Source of the DNA: Cymbidium sinense
Taxonomy: Eukaryota; Streptophyta; Magnoliopsida; Asparagales; Orchidaceae
NCBI GenBank assembly: GCA_021442155.1
Contig: CM038215.1
Location: 211,910,982 to 211,974,981, forward strand
Reading direction: 5' to 3'
Length of the DNA: 64,000 bases
A model generated the notes under the pieces. The model was given only the letters and a program-made list of their open reading frames with translations. It did no database searches and was not told the DNA's origin. The stretch's first letter is position 1. Each line of letters begins with the position of its first letter. Both the position numbers and the translations under genes were made by a program. Shown piece after piece: positions 11,096 to 23,170 of this stretch.

Positions 11096-13154
11096 CCTTA
11101 ACACAATGTGGATGGTGTATATGATTCCTACTGGTCTTGGCAGTGCTGTCAGGTTAGTAAGTTTAACTTATTATATGAGTATTAAAGAAGGCATAGTCCA
11201 AGTTAAATTTTCAAATATTTTGATTTTCACAGCATTAGAGTATCCAACAAATTGGGTTCTGGAAATTCACAAGCAGCACGTCTTTCTGTTCGAGCAGTGT
11301 TTGTTATCGTCATCATTCAGGGTTTACTGCTGGCCTTATTAACGATTTTAGTCCGGGATTACTGGGGCTACTTATTTAGCTATGAAGAACCCGTTGTAAG
11401 ATATGTTTCTGCGATGATGCCCATTTTGGCTACTTCAGACCTTTTGGATGGGGTTCAATGTGCATTATCAGGTTCAATAATGATATACTTATATATTCTT
11501 TTCAAGCATTTATCGTCTTCTTGGAAAATGATATTCATACCAGCCTTTCTCAAAGTATGGTTTTTTTCCTTGCCATTTATGAAGACTGTTGGTTTTGGCA
11601 ACAGGGCCATCTTACGGGTCAAATCAGATTCTCTATTATGATCACCCCCTATGATGACCAGGTGGTATCTGGTTGTCTGAACTTTTTATCAATTAACATT
11701 CTTTTCTAAATTATAACATGTAACATTCTCAAATTAAATCCCAAAATAGTTCCCCGACTATTTCTGTGTCCAATTTAGTCCAAGAGCATAGCATTTCTTC
11801 AATTTAATCTCTCCACTCTATGAAATTGATCCAAAATGATTCCTCATATAGAAACTTTGATACAAAATGTATCCCAGTTTAAGTTCTCAATTAAATTGAT
11901 TTTTATTTGGTTCTTGACTTACCATTTTAGATCAATTTCATATAATCAGTGGACTAAATAGAAGAAAAAAAATGATATTCTGGGATGAAATTACCCGCAT
12001 ATGAATTATTAAATACTATTTTAGAGTTTAACTCATAATCTGATATATTTACTTTGTTTGGCATATTTTGAGTTGTCTTTCCTTTTTTTTTAATTTCATT
12101 TCTATCCATTTTGACGTGTCTCAATGGAGGGTTTGGGAGTGCGGGGTATTTTAATATTGAGGTGCATTGTGTAGAGTAACACAGGTCAAATGGATTTAGT
12201 TTTTGAATTTAAAGGAAGATTTTAGGATTTGAATTCCCCTTGATAAAAGGTGAAAAAAGAGATCAAAAGGCTGTTTCGAGTAACAAGGATGTGGAGATTC
12301 TTGTTTCTCTATGTATTTAATGCTTATGTTCTGAATACTTATAGAATACTTGAACTTTAAAAAAGTGTATATCTGTGCATGTTTTGATCCTTTTACTCTT
12401 AGGTGTTTTACTTCAAGCGGTTTGAATTGTTAGGTGCTGCAAGAGGCTGTGGATGGCAGAACATCTGCTCAATTATCAATCTTTGTGCTTACTATGTGAT
12501 TGGTATCCCTTCTGCCATCCTCATCGCATTTTTTTTCCATGTTGGTGGCAAGGTATACTTGTTCATTAACCGTTTCCTTTCGCACTTTTATTTCTATACA
12601 TTCTTTTTGATTTTGCATTCTTGCTGTATAATTCAAGGGACTTTGGCTTGGAATCATATGCGCCCTTTCTATTCAAGTAGTGATTCTTATCACCTTGAAT
12701 CTACGCACTGATTGGGATAATGAGGTTAGTCATAAGCTTGCAACTCACTAGGGTTTATTTTTACAAATTGTTTCGGAAGCTATCAGCATTCTGCTCAAGA
12801 GGGTTGATTTCTTTTGGAATCAAATATTGGAAGCTATCTAACAATATTTTTATACACTTTGATTTCTTTGTTTTAACTATGATAATTAACTGAAGATGAA
12901 CTCAAGAGGCTTATGTCTTAACTACTTAAAGCTCTCCCTTTTCTTGAAGAGAAAACAAAAATATATATATATATATTGTTAGATTTTACAAGGACTGGTC
13001 TAATAAGTCCTTTCTTTAGTTAACTTCCGCTACTGTCTAATGATGCTGATTCTACTTTCTCAATCAACTACCTTCTAATTAATTATTTTTTGCACAGGCA
13101 AGAAAAGCCAGAGATAGACTTCAAAGCTCTGCCATTGTTGCAACAGCATTCTGA
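11096..13154 (+). CDS. MATE efflux transporter (DETOXIFICATION family), 3' exons only
   Basis: C-terminal portion (about 185 residues) of a multidrug-and-toxin-extrusion antiporter, an integral membrane protein that exports organic compounds in exchange for protons. Five exons can be drawn with GT/AG borders and consistent phase: 11,096-11,152, 11,233-11,471, 12,434-12,552, 12,638-12,724 and 13,098-13,154 (stop TGA). Family landmarks in order are MIPTGLGSAVS, RVSNKLGSGN, a hydrophobic run VFVIVIIQGLLLALLTILV, DGVQCALSG, ARGCGWQNICSIINL, the hydrophobic YYVIGIPSAILIAFFF, GLWLGIICALSIQVV and LRTDW. These correspond to roughly the last third of a protein normally near 480-500 residues, and resemble the DTX16-type subgroup. 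No stop or frameshift lies inside the joined exons. The first exon shown opens at an AG acceptor, so upstream exons are required. None was found in 1-11,095, where retroelement sequence lies instead. It may be a 5'-truncated duplicate, or a gene whose earlier exons are far upstream. Confidence 0.85.
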
Positions 13155-15500
13155 ATATGTTCAAATAGATCAACTTCTCATCGTTAATTGTTTGTGTTGG
13201 AGAAGCAACCTCACGGCGCATAATTCCATAAATGGTGGTCTTTTGTTCTTATGTTATTCTAGATACCATTTTTATTATAGTTTCCTAGATCAAAAGGAGA
13301 ATTTGTGTGCTATTAGATGATTCTTGTAGCAGTTTCTGTTAACCTTTCTTGACAGATGAGAAATATCTAAAATCTTGTATATAAAATGACTTATTCAGTA
13401 TATTTCAGCAGATAAAACTTTTGTAACCTCAATACAGGCGAAAAACTACTCAATGGTAGAAGACATTTTTGCATTTCGTGAGAGCTCTGGTGTTTCATGC
13501 TAGCTTAACTTAGGAATCCACTAAAACCACAATCAAGAAGGGATTTTGACATGGAAAGACCTAGAGATAAAAAAAAGATAATAATAATAATTATGTGGTC
13601 TTTCTCAGCACAAAAATCCACTATTTGTATAAAATTTATACAAGGATATTTCATCTCTTAGCAGTTGAGGGACTTTTACACAAATCAATGCTCGGACAGT
13701 CAAAAAGACGATGCAAAGGGTACCTAAATTGGCCATCACTTGAGCTTATTGCAAACCCCAGATAAATGTGCAATGTTAACCGATGATGAGAGCATGGTTA
13801 GTGTAGTTGATGGTGAGTGTGGTGGTTCTACAAAACTCTCATCGTCCTATCTGGCCTTTTTTTATTGCTTCTACAAAACCAGTCATCTACGGCAGCGCAA
13901 TGAGAATCCTCTGTAGTAAATTTTTTGTGACGATTATGAGGTTGAATTATAAATGCATAAAATGGGATAAGTTCTAGGTATAAGGCATAACCTTCTACTT
14001 TAGGTCATTGTTTCGTTAATTGTTGTGTATTTAAGGAAGTTCCTACATATACCTTGAACACATTTACATAGTTTTCTTAATTAGAAAATATGTAAAGAAA
14101 CTAGAAGTATAAAAGAATATCAAATACTATGACTAGTTTTTCTCTACATTTTAGTTTAGACTTGGTATAACATTGTTTTATGACATTCATTACCTTTGAA
14201 GGTACTAAATAGTAAATAATATGGAGCTTGCTAAAATTATATTTTTAACATAGTGCACATAATTACAACAAGCACATAAAAATGACAAAACTAATAATAC
14301 ACTCCATCACATGATGGTGTAATAAAATCTAACCACACCCTACCCTATAATAACATCATCTAAGATCATGTTTGGTATATTACCTAGTTTGTGCATTAGT
14401 TTGTGGTCATGTGGGTCATCTTATATGATAATATTAAAGTCACTAGGACTAACTTATCTTAAGGTAACAAATAAGGTATGGCCATCTCCTTAGCCTATTA
14501 ATTTTTAAAATACATTTTAAAAAAAATCATATAATATAGATAGTTTTTTTAATTATGTTATAATTTGAAAGATAATTATTTGAGAATAGTAAACCTTAAA
14601 TGTAATTTAATTTAATTTAATTTCAAAATATATTTAGATGATAACCATGTATTATTTCATTTAATGAAGCAATTATATAATATTTATTCAAGCCATTGAT
14701 TATCATCATATAATAATCAATTGAGAATTTTTTACAAATCAACCACCCAATACATATGTATTTATAATTTAAACACCCTCTCTCCCCCCTCACCCCATTT
14801 TTTTTTAACTATAGGATTCATGTATTTGCATGTGCCACGATCAAATCTTTGAAAATTTTACAGAAATAAAAAATTTGGGTTGGGCTATGACTTTCAATAT
14901 TTGAATGTCAATTTGAAAAATTAAGATTGAAGGTGGTTGATTTGTAAATATAGAAGAATAGGGCGACTATATATGTAAAAGCCCCAATACTCAACATTAC
15001 TAGTATTACAATCTATCCTCAATCTATAAACTATAGTTAAAATCAACAAGTCGAAGTATTGTTGACGTAGCAAATCATGTAAATCAAAAAAATTCAAGTT
15101 AAAAGTCTAACTAGAAAAATTAAGTTTAAAGCACAAATGAAAGGCCAAAAATAAACACAATTACAAGAGTATAAATAAGAACTTATCACAAAGCTCATAA
15201 TCTAGAATAATTTTGATCTAATTTAAATTTTCTTATTTTCATTTTTTTGTTTCTTATTTAAGGACTTGTATGACTCATCATGAAATGAAAGCATTAAAAA
15301 ATATTTGAATGAAATAAATTTGAGTGAAAAATTGGTCTTCTCTTGGCTTGGTGATTGGCTCTAAGTGTGTACATTTTTTTTTGGTGAGATAAAAGAGTTG
15401 TTTTAATTAGTTTTATATTAACTTGGTACTCTCTTAAAATTTTTCTCTAAATTTTTTAAATATTTCTTTTAACTTCTATAGCATCCTCTAAGATCATCCA
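13155..15500. other. AT-rich intergenic DNA downstream of the MATE exons
   Basis: No gene or recognisable element. The first few hundred bases would hold the 3' untranslated region of the MATE gene. The remainder is AT-rich with short homopolymers. Confidence 0.5.
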
Positions 15501-16289
15501 CCACACAAACCCTTCATATCCACTCTAAAATCTCACAAAAATTTCTCAGCTTGTTAGAGGGCATTATCAAGGCTTGTTGGAGAGAAAATAAAAATATAAT
15601 AACACAAAAGAGGTAATAAAAGACCAAGATCAAATATCTTGTGGATTATGAAGATAAAAAATTATTCATTTTCATTATCTAGCTTGAAGCTTAGTGAATG
15701 CAGGTGAATCAATCATAAAACCCTAAATGGTGGTAAAAAGGATCAATCATAAAACTAGGAGTATGGAAGAGAATATGATGTAGGTAAATAACCTAAAATA
15801 AGGGATTTTGAATTGTAAAAAAAGGGTGGTGACTTTCTGGTTATAGGATGGTTACTACGAGGAGGATGAACAATGGCTTGGAAAGTGGAACCAATGACTA
15901 TGAAGGGACTTGGTGGCTTGACTATAAGGGAGGGATGGTGAAAAATAGTAGGTATATCAAGACAACAATCTAGAAGATGGTTTGAGGTATGAATTGGATT
16001 CATCACTTGTTCTTGATCAAGATACATTAACTCTACTTGATGGAGAAAGGTTACAACTCTCTATCTAGGGGATAAATTAAAGAAAATAGTCTCTAATATT
16101 TAATAAAGCAAAAACTAAACATGATGTAGCATAAGAAGGTATTTATACTAATTAAAGGAAGCCCTAAATCTAAAATAAACTTGGATTAAAGTCCTTGAAG
16201 TGGTTGATCAATTTGGGCTGATTGAATTGCATATTTACCCTTGGGTTGATGCTTTTCTTGCTCCAATATCATTCTCCCCATGTAGGAAA
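15500..16289 (-). other. Probable 3' end of a Gypsy element (minus strand)
   Basis: Lies immediately downstream, in minus-strand sense, of the Gypsy integrase described next and probably contains its 3' untranslated region or LTR. A frame of 90 codons (16,027 to 15,755, minus) is open but matches nothing I know. No LTR border was identified. Confidence 0.3.
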
Positions 16290-17953
16290 AGTGTCACCTT
16301 TTTTTAGTTGGTGCTTATGGATCTTCATAGCAAGTGAGATGTTATAATCACTTGACAAGTTAATTTGGTAGGTATTATTATTAATCCATTTGATACCTTT
16401 AAAAGAGCCAGTATGAAACCTTTTTTTTACTTCAATATAATCCATATCAAATCTATTTCAATGAAATCCATGGCTTTTCTAGACTTAGATTTCTACTTTG
16501 ATAGTTGGTATATTATTTGATGATCTCTTTCTCTACTTGCTTATGTAAGTCTGGATCTCCTTAACTTGTGACTCTACATTAGTGTTAGGTTCAATGGTTG
16601 GAAAGATTGTCACCAACTCCATATGTATGAGAGGTTTAGCATGCATACTATCTCAAAAGGGCTATGGATAGTAGACTAACTAATGGACTAATTGTAAGAA
16701 AACTCCCTATATATAAGAATTAGAACCCCTATTTAATGATTTTTGCCTACAAACCTTTTGAAAAGTTCTACAACATTTGATTCATTACTTCAATTTATCT
16801 ATCTATTTAAGGGGTGAGCTGTTAAACTAAATTGGAGTTTCATATCCAACTTACCCCATAGAGTATTTTAGAAATGGCTGAGGAACTTCACATCCCCATT
16901 TGAAGTGATGATTTTGAGCACACAATGAAGTGGAATTATCTCCCTGAAATATAAGTCTGCAATGTGCATCCTCATGTGGCCTAGTATGATGTGTGTCATT
17001 TTAGAGAAGTGATTTACCAACACCATAATAAAATCTTTACTTCATTGTGTTTGTGATAGTCCCATAATAAAGTTTGTGCTCACATACACCCATGGTAGCT
17101 ACAAAATAAGAAGTAGGGTATATAAACTTATGTTGCACCCCATATATATTGTTTGATATATTTATCCACATCCCATGCCAGCTTAGGCTAATGAAAGTTT
17201 TCTTTCATAGGAAAATAGCTTTATCCTTGCCAAATTATTTGACCATTCCACCATTATGATATCCATGCAAAATAGTCTCTTTGAGTGAACACTTAGGAAT
17301 GCATAGTTTATTAAAACAATAGATATACATAAGCCTTGTGATATTTCTCATGTGTTCTCTCATGATGGTGGCTTCAAGTTATTTTATGTTCTTCATCTAT
17401 GGAATTAATATTCTTCAGTGCCTCAAACCCTACTACATTTGACTACATTGTACTTATTAGCAAATGGCGCCAGCTTAAGGCATCAACTATGTTGTTTTAG
17501 CTTCCTAATTTTTTCTTAAGCATAAAATAAAAAGAAGAAAGTAACCCTACCCATAAGCATGTCTACTCTTAAATTTTCTATGATGATTTAGGAACTACAA
17601 AGCTTCATGATCCATGTAGAGGGTGAAGGCGTGGCGAATATATAATAAGTTTGATGGCTAAGGACTCTTAACAATGTCATAGAACTTCTTATCGTATGTG
17701 AAATATTTTTTTGTGCTATTCACCTTCTCACTAAAAAAAAACAGTAATAGGGTGTCCACTTTGGCTCAAAATAGCTCCAATCCTCATATTGTAGGCATCA
17801 CACTCTACCTTAAATACATGATTAATGTCCGTAGGTGAGTATGTGAGTAAGCTGTAATTTTAAGGCTAGCTTGTTGTCATGAACTAAACTTTTGGCAAGC
17901 AATCCATGCAGCCTTTACATCCACCCTTGAAGATAGTCAACCTAACCATCACT
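16290..17953 (-). pseudogene. Ty3/Gypsy pol fragment: RNase H and integrase, chromovirus-like
   Basis: Minus-strand remains of a Gypsy polyprotein. RNase H at about 17,850-17,560 shows VECDAYNMRIGAILSQSGHP, SEKVNSTKKYFTYDKKFY and YMDHEAL, the usual order for plant Gypsy RNase H. The integrase core at about 17,045-16,800 shows VNHFSKMTHI, LYFREIIPLH, an SNGDVKFLSHF motif in place of SDRD.KFLSHF, and LQFSLTAHPLN in place of the usual HPQTDGQ. The C-terminal end at 16,430-16,320 reads INNNTYQINLSSDYNIS, matching the conserved INDNAY.LELP-type block. Stops interrupt every domain. The 5' end is cut at 17,953 by a Copia LTR. A gag-protease fragment of the same general type on the same strand at 33-35 kb may be the other half of this element. 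Confidence 0.8.
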
Positions 17954-18262
17954 TGTAAGAATGGCACACCTACGAGGAAGGGTGAATTAGCTTCAAATTT
18001 TTTTTTAAAGATACACATCAAGTAAAACCTTTAAAATTTTGCGAGAGAAAACTTAAAATCAATTCCAACAAAATATCACAAAGAAAAGAGCAGCAAAAAA
18101 ATAACATAAAGAAAGAAAAATGAGCATAACATTTTACAAAAGTTCAGCCCAAAATTTCAACTATCCCTCCTTTGGCATAAGAAGCTAAGGCAAAGATACC
18201 TCTCTCCATTATGGGAAATGGAGAATTATGCCACTCTCATTCTCTTTCAAGGCAAGAAGGAT

Positions 18263-18304
<42 letters not shown>

Positions 18305-19516
18305 GAGGTATAAAGAAACTTCTTTCAACAAAGCAAATTCTCACACAAGCTCTATATAAGAATAATCTCTCAAGTTTAAGCTCAACTCTCAATGATAAAG
18401 TGGTTGAGAAAGAACAGTCAAAATAAAGTGGAATCTCACCAACAAAAGATCTCTAAGGGAAAAAGGAGGAGTGAACTCTCCCCACTTTTCTCTAAATGAA
18501 TAATCTTCCCTATGCCTCCCTTAAGCTCTCTTATATTCCAGTTGATAAGTTAGGCTCCCTAAAGGGGTATTTATAGGTAAGAGTCAAAATAAAAAATTAA
18601 AATAAATTTTAATAAAACTAATTCAATAAGAATTAGCTTAATTTTTTAAGATTTAGATACTAGACTATATGATCATCCCATCAACTATCTTTTGATCATG
18701 TCATATGACTAAGGTAGTACTGTATGAACAATACAAAAAAAAGTTCAACACTTTATTTGTTTTTCCAATACAATCTCATCATACAATACTAACTCAATAA
18801 GAAAATATATCTTTTCATTATATCTCCAAAATTTTGAATTAAAATGAGGTAATTACCAAATAAATTTATATTATATGATATATATCATATTGTACAATTA
18901 GAGAGATTTGAAAAAATTATAATTAATCCTGACTTAATCATGATGGTTGAAAATAATTAAAAAATAAATAATCATATTATATGATTAGATACAATAAAAT
19001 ATGATTAGATATTCTACAGTATGAATAGTTTAATTTTGGAAATTTTGGAGTTAACTGATTCAATTATGGTGTCTAATATTTAATAAAAATGAGAAAATTG
19101 TACAATATAATATAAATCATAATCATACAATAAAAGTTTCGTAGAGAAATTTTAATTAAAATTTTATTTTATATTCTTTCAGGTGTGTGTACGCTTGATT
19201 GTTTTTTTATCATTCACATGTTAATTACTTGAAGTTAAAATAAAAAATAAATATCAAAATAACAATACAACTTTGGGCTCAACTTGAGTCTTTTGGCATC
19301 AAATGTTCCTTATTTGTACTCTTCATAGGCTCTTCCTTGATCTAGATCTTGAAAATAACTATTGTTTGTGCTCCCTAAGTCAATTTTCATTAAGTTGCTT
19401 ATTTATAATAGTTGCATTGAAAGTTTACTATTGCACACAAAACTGATTAGTAAAAATAATTATTTAATCAAAAATATTTGTGATCATCAAAACATGTGAA
19501 AGCTTATGGGTTAACA
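17954..19516 (-). repeat. Copia (Sirevirus-like) LTR, probably the 3' LTR
   Basis: On the minus strand the block begins TGTTAACCCATAAGC at 19,516 and ends ...CATTCTTACA at 17,954, a 1,563-bp unit with TG/CA ends. The end region contains CTAATTCACCCTTCCTCGTAGG, close to the near-terminal TTCACCCCC motif common in plant Copia LTRs (only part quoted as a match). A TATA box CCTATAAATACCCC lies at about 18,575-18,560. It is preceded by a polypurine tract and not followed by a primer-binding site, which suggests a 3' LTR. It interrupts Gypsy RNase H sequence at its left border. Confidence 0.65.
18268..18303. repeat. (CT)n microsatellite
   Basis: About 17 CT units inside the Copia LTR, in what would be its transcribed region. 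Confidence 0.9.
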
Positions 19517-19530
19517 ATCTCCCTATTTTT
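19517..19530 (-). promoter_or_regulatory. Polypurine tract of the Copia element
   Basis: Minus strand AAAAATAGGGAGAT directly abuts the LTR start TGTTAACC. The flanking phrase TTTGCCATCATCAAAAA is typical of the site just upstream of Sirevirus 3' LTRs. Confidence 0.7.
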
Positions 19531-21127
19531 GATGATGGCAAATATTTTTAGTTGAGTTTTAGAGTTAAAAAGATAAAAAAAATGATATAACTCTTCTTCA
19601 ATTTATAGCTTAAAAAAATACAATGAGTGAAGTGATGTTTATGCAAATAAGCCAAATATGCAAAGAGTGCAAAAATATGTAAGTGTATACAAAAAAGTGC
19701 AAAAATATGCAATGTCCAAGAGAGATCTCAAATAACATACATACTTATAAACAAGTACATTAAGAATGCTCGATCAATAATTATATGATATATTTCACTA
19801 TCTATTTTCTACTAACTCTACACTTGTCTACTTATATGCAAAACTTTTGTAATCATACTCCATTACTTATGTAAACATCATCAATTAATTTACAAAAAAT
19901 TTAAATATGTTTTTAATAAAAAATAAAGTGTTGTTTAAATTTCATTTGGATGACAAAAGATGGCATTGCATAATTCACGCAGATGAACAACTATTATGAA
20001 TGGTCACTTAATAATATGTTGGGGAGGCATGAATTATTTTTATTTTGTTTTCATACTTTTCTACTTTGAGGATTTTTTTATTTCATACATCCCCACTTTA
20101 AAGATTTTTTTTAATTTAGCTTTTATCATAGTCTATGGATCTTAATCACATTATTGTCATTACTCGATTCATTCTATAATTTGCAAAAGCACATACATTT
20201 GCACTCATTTTTATGCACAAATTGATTAGTTACAATGCAAGGAAAAATGGACTATAAGAGAGAAGATGTGATTTACATAAAAAAAATTAATATTAAATAG
20301 TTAAGCACATGATTGTAGACAAATTTTAGAGTATTTTGTTAATCTAGTGATTCATACTTTTATTGAGCATTTTTTTATTCAAAATAATACTCAATCATAA
20401 GTATGCAATATAACCAAGTTTAAAAACATCACATTAACTTATAATTTATAGAATATGATAGAAAATGGTATAATTAGAAAAGTCATACAAAACAAATATG
20501 CTAAAAGTGACTAATGCAAATATAAAATATAACAACTAATACAATGTTAGGTATGAAACATACCATCAAAGAAGACTAAAACATACTACATAAAATGTAG
20601 AAGACAAGTAAAGACTAAATAAAATATAATAGAAGTAAAAATCAAAAGGAAAAAAAATTAAAACTAAGTTGGTCTCTCATTTGGTGGCGGTGGTGATTGA
20701 AAAATGTCATGAAGTGACAATCAAACTAGGCTTAAAACCAAGCTCGTCCTTCGCGCACTACTATTTTACTTTTAGCGAGCTCCTTACTCCTCGATATGCT
20801 TGATCAACTTTGAGCTTAAGTCATGTGAAATGCTTAGTTTAGACATCCTAAGTGTATTAATAAAGTGCTAATGGCTCCTTCTTTTTAACTGCCTCCTCCT
20901 CTTCTACCTCTACTGAAGACTGAACTAGCCATTACTTCTTACTAAATAAGAAATCAAAAATTGAAGGGTTATGCTAACAAAAAGGTCAAGTATGTAATAA
21001 AATAAATTATATTGTAAGATTGGTTTTGAATCTGTGATTCAACATTCCTTGTGTTTCAGGTAAGCAACTTCTTAATCATATGATCTAAGTGATTTTGCAC
21101 CTATCTCATTGTGTTTTTTCTAGACAT
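19531..21127 (-). mobile_element. 3' internal region of the Copia element (possible env-like ORF remnant)
   Basis: Sequence between the polypurine tract and solo LTR A, on the strand of the Copia element. At about 20,930-20,890 the minus strand reads MASSVFSRGRRGGG before frame breaks. Sireviruses often carry an extra ORF here, but no motif confirms it. The rest is AT-rich and non-coding. Confidence 0.45.
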
Positions 21128-22619
21128 TGTGGTGTTTTAATTTGGAGTTATAAGGACACCACAAATCTTAGGGGGTACTTATTGAAGTGATCAGGTGCGA
21201 CATTAAGGTATGATGTACTATCTCAAAAGACAAAAACATCATCCTACAATAGACCTGAATACTTAATAAGGACTCCTAAGGCATATGGTTCTACATGTAT
21301 ACCGGAGATCTTTCCTCTACTTCACATGGGTAAGTAAAGTAGAATTATTTTATGTCGGGTTCTTTAGTTCCCTATGGATGCAATATTTTATAGTTAATTA
21401 TATTCTAAAAAATAAGAATTTTTGAGAATACTCTCGATTAAAATAGATAATGAGTATCTCCAAAGATTTCAAGGCTAGACTATCAAAGAATTAGTTATTA
21501 TCAGAAATCAAATGGGATTTCTCGAATGGAAAGACTTCTTCACAGATTTCAAAGTAGAATATGTAGGAAGCACCCATGATACTAGGAAGCATAGTGAGTG
21601 CTTCAATCTAACCTATAGTGAGGCTTTATATTTTTGAAAGAGAGGATTTACTATCATTTAAGTTGGAATCTTATTAGAATGGTAGGACTTATAGTCCAAC
21701 AACACAAGATTGTGAAAATGCCTAAGAGGTGAGGATACCTGTAGCAAAAGAGAAATGTGCCACCGCAGGACCTAAATCTAGAGTGCTTTAGCATGAGCTA
21801 AGAGCTCAACCTAACTATACTCAAGAATAATGGGATATAATGGTTCACCTCCACAAGAAAGTGTGAACACATCCTGGCTCTCTGAACTTACAACCGCCTA
21901 GAGTGGCTACCAACTAACACCTCATATGCTTTAAAATTATGTAGCTCAATCTTATGTAGATGCAAGATAGTTAATCTATTACTTAATTAGAAAGAAAGTT
22001 AGAATCCTAAACTCACTTCTAAGAGACTAGATCATGATTGGCTTGAAAGCATGACTTAGACTAATGCAAAATTTATAAATTTTTAAACCATTTTGAGACA
22101 TTTATTTTTGGACCAAGGCTTGGGATAATTATTCCTACCTGCATGATGAAGTAGAGTTGTGGGCTAAATCAAGAAGAGGTGTTTCCCACTACAAGAGATT
22201 GCTCTCAAAGGTTAAGCATATCCCCTATCATGCAAGAGTGGAGATCCTCTCTATTCAAGTGTGAAATAATATGACATGTATGTTGTCATAACATATAATC
22301 ACTCATCTAAGGGGTTACTAAATCTTTTATTATCATGATTAAAAGCTTAGACTTTAAAATGAGGTTGTGAGTTGCATTAAGATTTATTTATGAGTTACTT
22401 AGTGAGGATAAAAATCTTAATTTTATCCTAAAGAGCCTACCGCATCCAGGCTACACATCAAATCATCAAAATTTAAGAAACCTAAGAAAATCATGCCATT
22501 TCAATTGCATAATCTAAACATAACAATCAAACATTTAAATTTTGTAAAAAATAAGAGGTCGATTTGACTGGGTACCGCCGTACACCCTAAAAGAGAAAAA
22601 GTTGGGTAGCTGAACTTTA

Positions 22620-22627
22620 CCCTTATA
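22620..22627 (-). promoter_or_regulatory. TATA-like element of LTR copy A
   Basis: Minus strand TATAAGGG followed by a GGGTA...TACCC inverted repeat. The same module occurs at the matching place in copies B and C. Confidence 0.6.
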
Positions 22628-22904
22628 CAACCCAGATTATAATGGAATATTATAATTACAATAAATGTTATGGGGTCTTCAATCTTTTGTCCTTCTTTTC
22701 TTCCTTGGATTAGTTTGCTCCAGGCATCACAAAGTCTCCCAAGTCTTTGCCTTCTAGCCACTATTCATCCTAAACCTCATAGCACTAATCCTAATCCTAT
22801 TATAAAAATTATATATTCATGAATAATCAAGTATAACTGTACCTGCAAAATAGACATTAGCTAAAAAAGCATACATTCCAAGCAATTATATTTTATATAT
22901 TTGG

Positions 22905-23170
22905 GGAAAAAGTTGGAATAGCTCCAAGAAAGATAAGATTAGGGAGAGTCTGGTTTGGCCACATAAAGCGCCGTCCGCAGATGACCCGATTAGAGAGTAG
23001 ATGCATTAGATTTGCCTTATGTTAAGAAAGGTAGAGGTAGACCTAAAAAGACTTGGTTAAGATGTATAAAAAATGATCTTAGTATACTTGAATTAGATGA
23101 GAATAGACATAATAGACACAATGGAGACATTCATGGAATTACCCAAGTGGGATTAAGGCTTTGTTGTTGT
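22905..23170 (+). mobile_element. 5'-truncated RTE-type LINE insertion inside LTR copy A
   Basis: A 266-bp 3' fragment of an RTE LINE. It encodes degraded C-terminal motifs (VWFGHIKRRP near 22,950; GRGRPKKTW near 23,030; VGLRLC at the end) and finishes in a TTG repeat. It is bracketed by a perfect 9-bp duplication TATATTTGG (22,896-22,904 and 23,171-23,179), the mark of target-primed reverse transcription. Copies B and C lack this insertion. Confidence 0.9.

Noticed and set aside
14340..14480. Possible small MITE (TTTGGTATATTACC ... AAGGTATGGCC)
   Set aside because: No convincing terminal inverted repeat or target duplication.
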